Shown one piece after another: positions 62,821 to 64,000 of a stretch of 64,000 nucleotides of DNA. The notes beneath the pieces are model-generated. The model was not told where the DNA came from and did not search any database. It saw nothing but the letters and a program-made list of their open reading frames with translations. Source of the DNA: Anaerocolumna aminovalerica (lineage in GTDB: Bacteria > Bacillota > Clostridia > Lachnospirales > Lachnospiraceae); NCBI RefSeq assembly GCF_900115365.1, contig NZ_FOWD01000008.1:1-64000 (forward strand). The letters run 5' to 3'. The position numbers were made by a program, and so were the translations under genes. Each line of letters begins with the position of its first letter. Position 1 is the first letter of the stretch.

Positions 62821-64000
62821 CTAATTAGGAATTACAAGAACCTGGCCAATGTATATTAGATCCTGATTCTTAATCTCTTTGTTCAGCTTAAGAATATCTG
62901 AAATTGTACAGCCAAACTTCTTTGCTAAATTCCAGAGGCAGTCACCTTTTGCTACAGTATATTTTGTATCCTCAACAGGTTTCACTGTCTCTTTTTCTGC
63001 CGGTTTTTCTTTTGCCGGTTTTTCTTTTACCGGATTCTCTTTTACCGGTTCTTCTTTTACTGGTTTCTCTTTTACCGGTTTTTCTTCTGCCGGTTTTGCA
63101 GGTTGTTGGCTAACCCTCTTAGCATCTTCTGGGGTAATAACACCTGCTTTAACTAATTCATTCATATTCACAGCCTTGACGTTGGTAGTCCTGCCATCTA
63201 CAGAAGTAGGAATCGCAATTTCACCCTTACGAATCATATCATATACCTTTTCAGCACCTGCATAGTCAAAATTATATCCAATGATTTCCCAGTTCTTATC
63301 TGTTTTAGGCATGATACTTCCTTGTTTTGCAACATATTCAGATATCATATCACGTACTGCAGGAACAGATGCCGTAGCTGCTGAATCATAAACAACGTCT
63401 GCGGGATCGCTGCTGATTAATCCTGCTGCAGCTAATCCGCCGTAACGGTAATTGTTCAATGCAAGAACAAGCTGTTCATTATCCTTCAATGGAGCACCTT
63501 TGTATGTAACATTTACAATACGTTTACCTTCCGGCTTGGATATATCGATTTGATAATTTACGCCTGCAAACATATCATAATTATATAGCCTTATATTTTC
63601 ATTAAAGCTGATGGTAATATCCCCATCTTTATATTGATTGAAAAAGTTCCCTGCCTGAAGCTCCATAATGGCTTTTAGCTGTTTTCCGGTAATCTTTACA
63701 GCAAATAAGGTATTATCATATTTATATACCTTTACCCCATCTTTCATCTTGTAGTCACCTTTAGTAAGGTTAGAATTCACATCAAACAATGCTGCTAAAG
63801 ATACGTCTGCACCGGTGACTTCTAACTGTACTTCATTGATTAAATCAACCAATGGTCCATCTGCAATGACTGCATTAGGAATTCCCGGTAAGAAGAATGG
63901 ATCGTCATAAAAATTCTTGCCCACTTTGCCAACAACTGTATTAGCAGTCTTTACACTGGCTTCATGGATATCTTTTATTGCTTCCACTAATTCTGCATCT
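62821..64000 (-). CDS. 5'-nucleotidase-type protein with C-terminal LysM (5' end outside window)
   Basis: The open frame runs to the window end, so the N-terminus (metallophosphatase domain) lies outside. Inside: the 5'-nucleotidase C-terminal domain (NAVIADGPLVDLINEVQLEVTG; VYKYDNTLFAVKITGKQLK, split here), a linker of six to eight PVKEKP/PAKEKP repeats coded by near-identical 18-bp units (62995-63090), and a C-terminal LysM domain (YTVAKGDCLWNLAKKFGC... YIGQVLVIPN). It is presumably a secreted wall-bound nucleotide/nucleoside scavenging enzyme, which fits a purine-using organism; this link is inference. Confidence 0.85.
   Translation of the reverse strand, partial: DAELVEAIKDIHEASVKTANTVVGKVGKNFYDDPFFLPGIPNAVIADGPLVDLINEVQLEVTGADVSLAALFDVNSNLTKGDYKMKDGVKVYKYDNTLFAVKITGKQLKAIMELQAGNFFNQYKDGDITISFNENIRLYNYDMFAGVNYQIDISKPEGKRIVNVTYKGAPLKDNEQLVLALNNYRYGGLAAAGLISSDPADVVYDSAATASVPAVRDMISEYVAKQGSIMPKTDKNWEIIGYNFDYAGAEKVYDMIRKGEIAIPTSVDGRTTNVKAVNMNELVKAGVITPEDAKRVSQQPAKPAEEKPVKEKPVKEEPVKENPVKEKPAKEKPAEKETVKPVEDTKYTVAKGDCLWNLAKKFGCTISDILKLNKEIKNQDLIYIGQVLVIPN

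Overview
The window is AT-rich and comes from an anaerobic, spore-forming Firmicute, most likely a Lachnospiraceae / Clostridium cluster XIVa member. Reasons: the 5' end of the 16S rRNA gene at the left edge, AGGAGG-type ribosome sites, a YyaC-type sporulation protein, strict-anaerobe enzymes (molybdenum hydroxylase, YgfK-type Fe-S flavoprotein), and Lachnospiraceae-style CvpA / DUF5711 / LysM genes. Species cannot be fixed from sequence alone. No tRNA, CRISPR array, insertion sequence or prophage was seen.

Layout. 1-0.5 kb: start of an rrn operon (minus strand) with a consensus promoter. 0.7-5 kb: sugar-acid metabolism (PfkB kinase + TrpF-like protein; KDG kinase; KDPG aldolase fused to a VOC-like domain). 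5.2-11.2 kb: envelope/sporulation-type genes (CvpA, DUF5711, LysM, YyaC, coiled-coil membrane protein). 11.3-18.1 kb: a sugar operon (ROK repressor, BadF-type kinase, TIM-barrel protein, ribose-type ABC transporter) behind a consensus promoter with an 18-bp palindrome.

18.3-32 kb: selenium/molybdenum maturation block. On the minus strand, lysR-yqeC-yqeB-yedF-mocA-like-mobA/modE fusion-modABC-xdhC supplies and matures molybdenum cofactor for a selenium-dependent molybdenum hydroxylase (SDMH). On the plus strand are selD + DUF3343 and a cysteine desulfurase of the selenium-linked type, with a TDT transporter and a C_GCAxxG_C_C protein between them. 32-34.6 kb: two gene remnants and an agmatine-deiminase-family gene divergent from a MerR regulator, with a MerR-type 19-bp-spacer promoter between them.

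34.8-47.4 kb and 49.4-61.5 kb: an anaerobic purine (xanthine/urate) degradation cluster. ridA-hyuA-ygfK-ssnA run leftward; a YheO-like regulator and ygeX-ygeY-ygeW-yqeA run rightward. Two NCS2 purine permeases and a three-subunit xanthine-dehydrogenase-type enzyme (Mo, Fe-S and FAD subunits) with a second MobA/ModE fusion complete it. Between them lie an ECF sigma / RsiV-like pair, a DsbA-family protein, a YcxB remnant and a chemoreceptor. The right edge holds a CheY-like regulator, recR and a 5'-nucleotidase-type LysM protein cut by the window end.

How it works together: permeases import purine; the hydroxylase (needing Moco from mod/mob genes and labile selenium from SelD and the desulfurase) oxidises it; YgfK, SsnA, HyuA, YgeW, YgeY and YgeX break the ring down to pyruvate and ammonia; RidA probably removes the 2-aminoacrylate released by YgeX; YqeA recovers ATP from carbamoyl phosphate. 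The best candidates for undescribed biology are regulatory: MobA/ModE fusion proteins, shared palindromes in front of selD and the desulfurase, a dispersed stem-loop repeat family, and a dense array of about ten hairpins between hyuA and ygfK.
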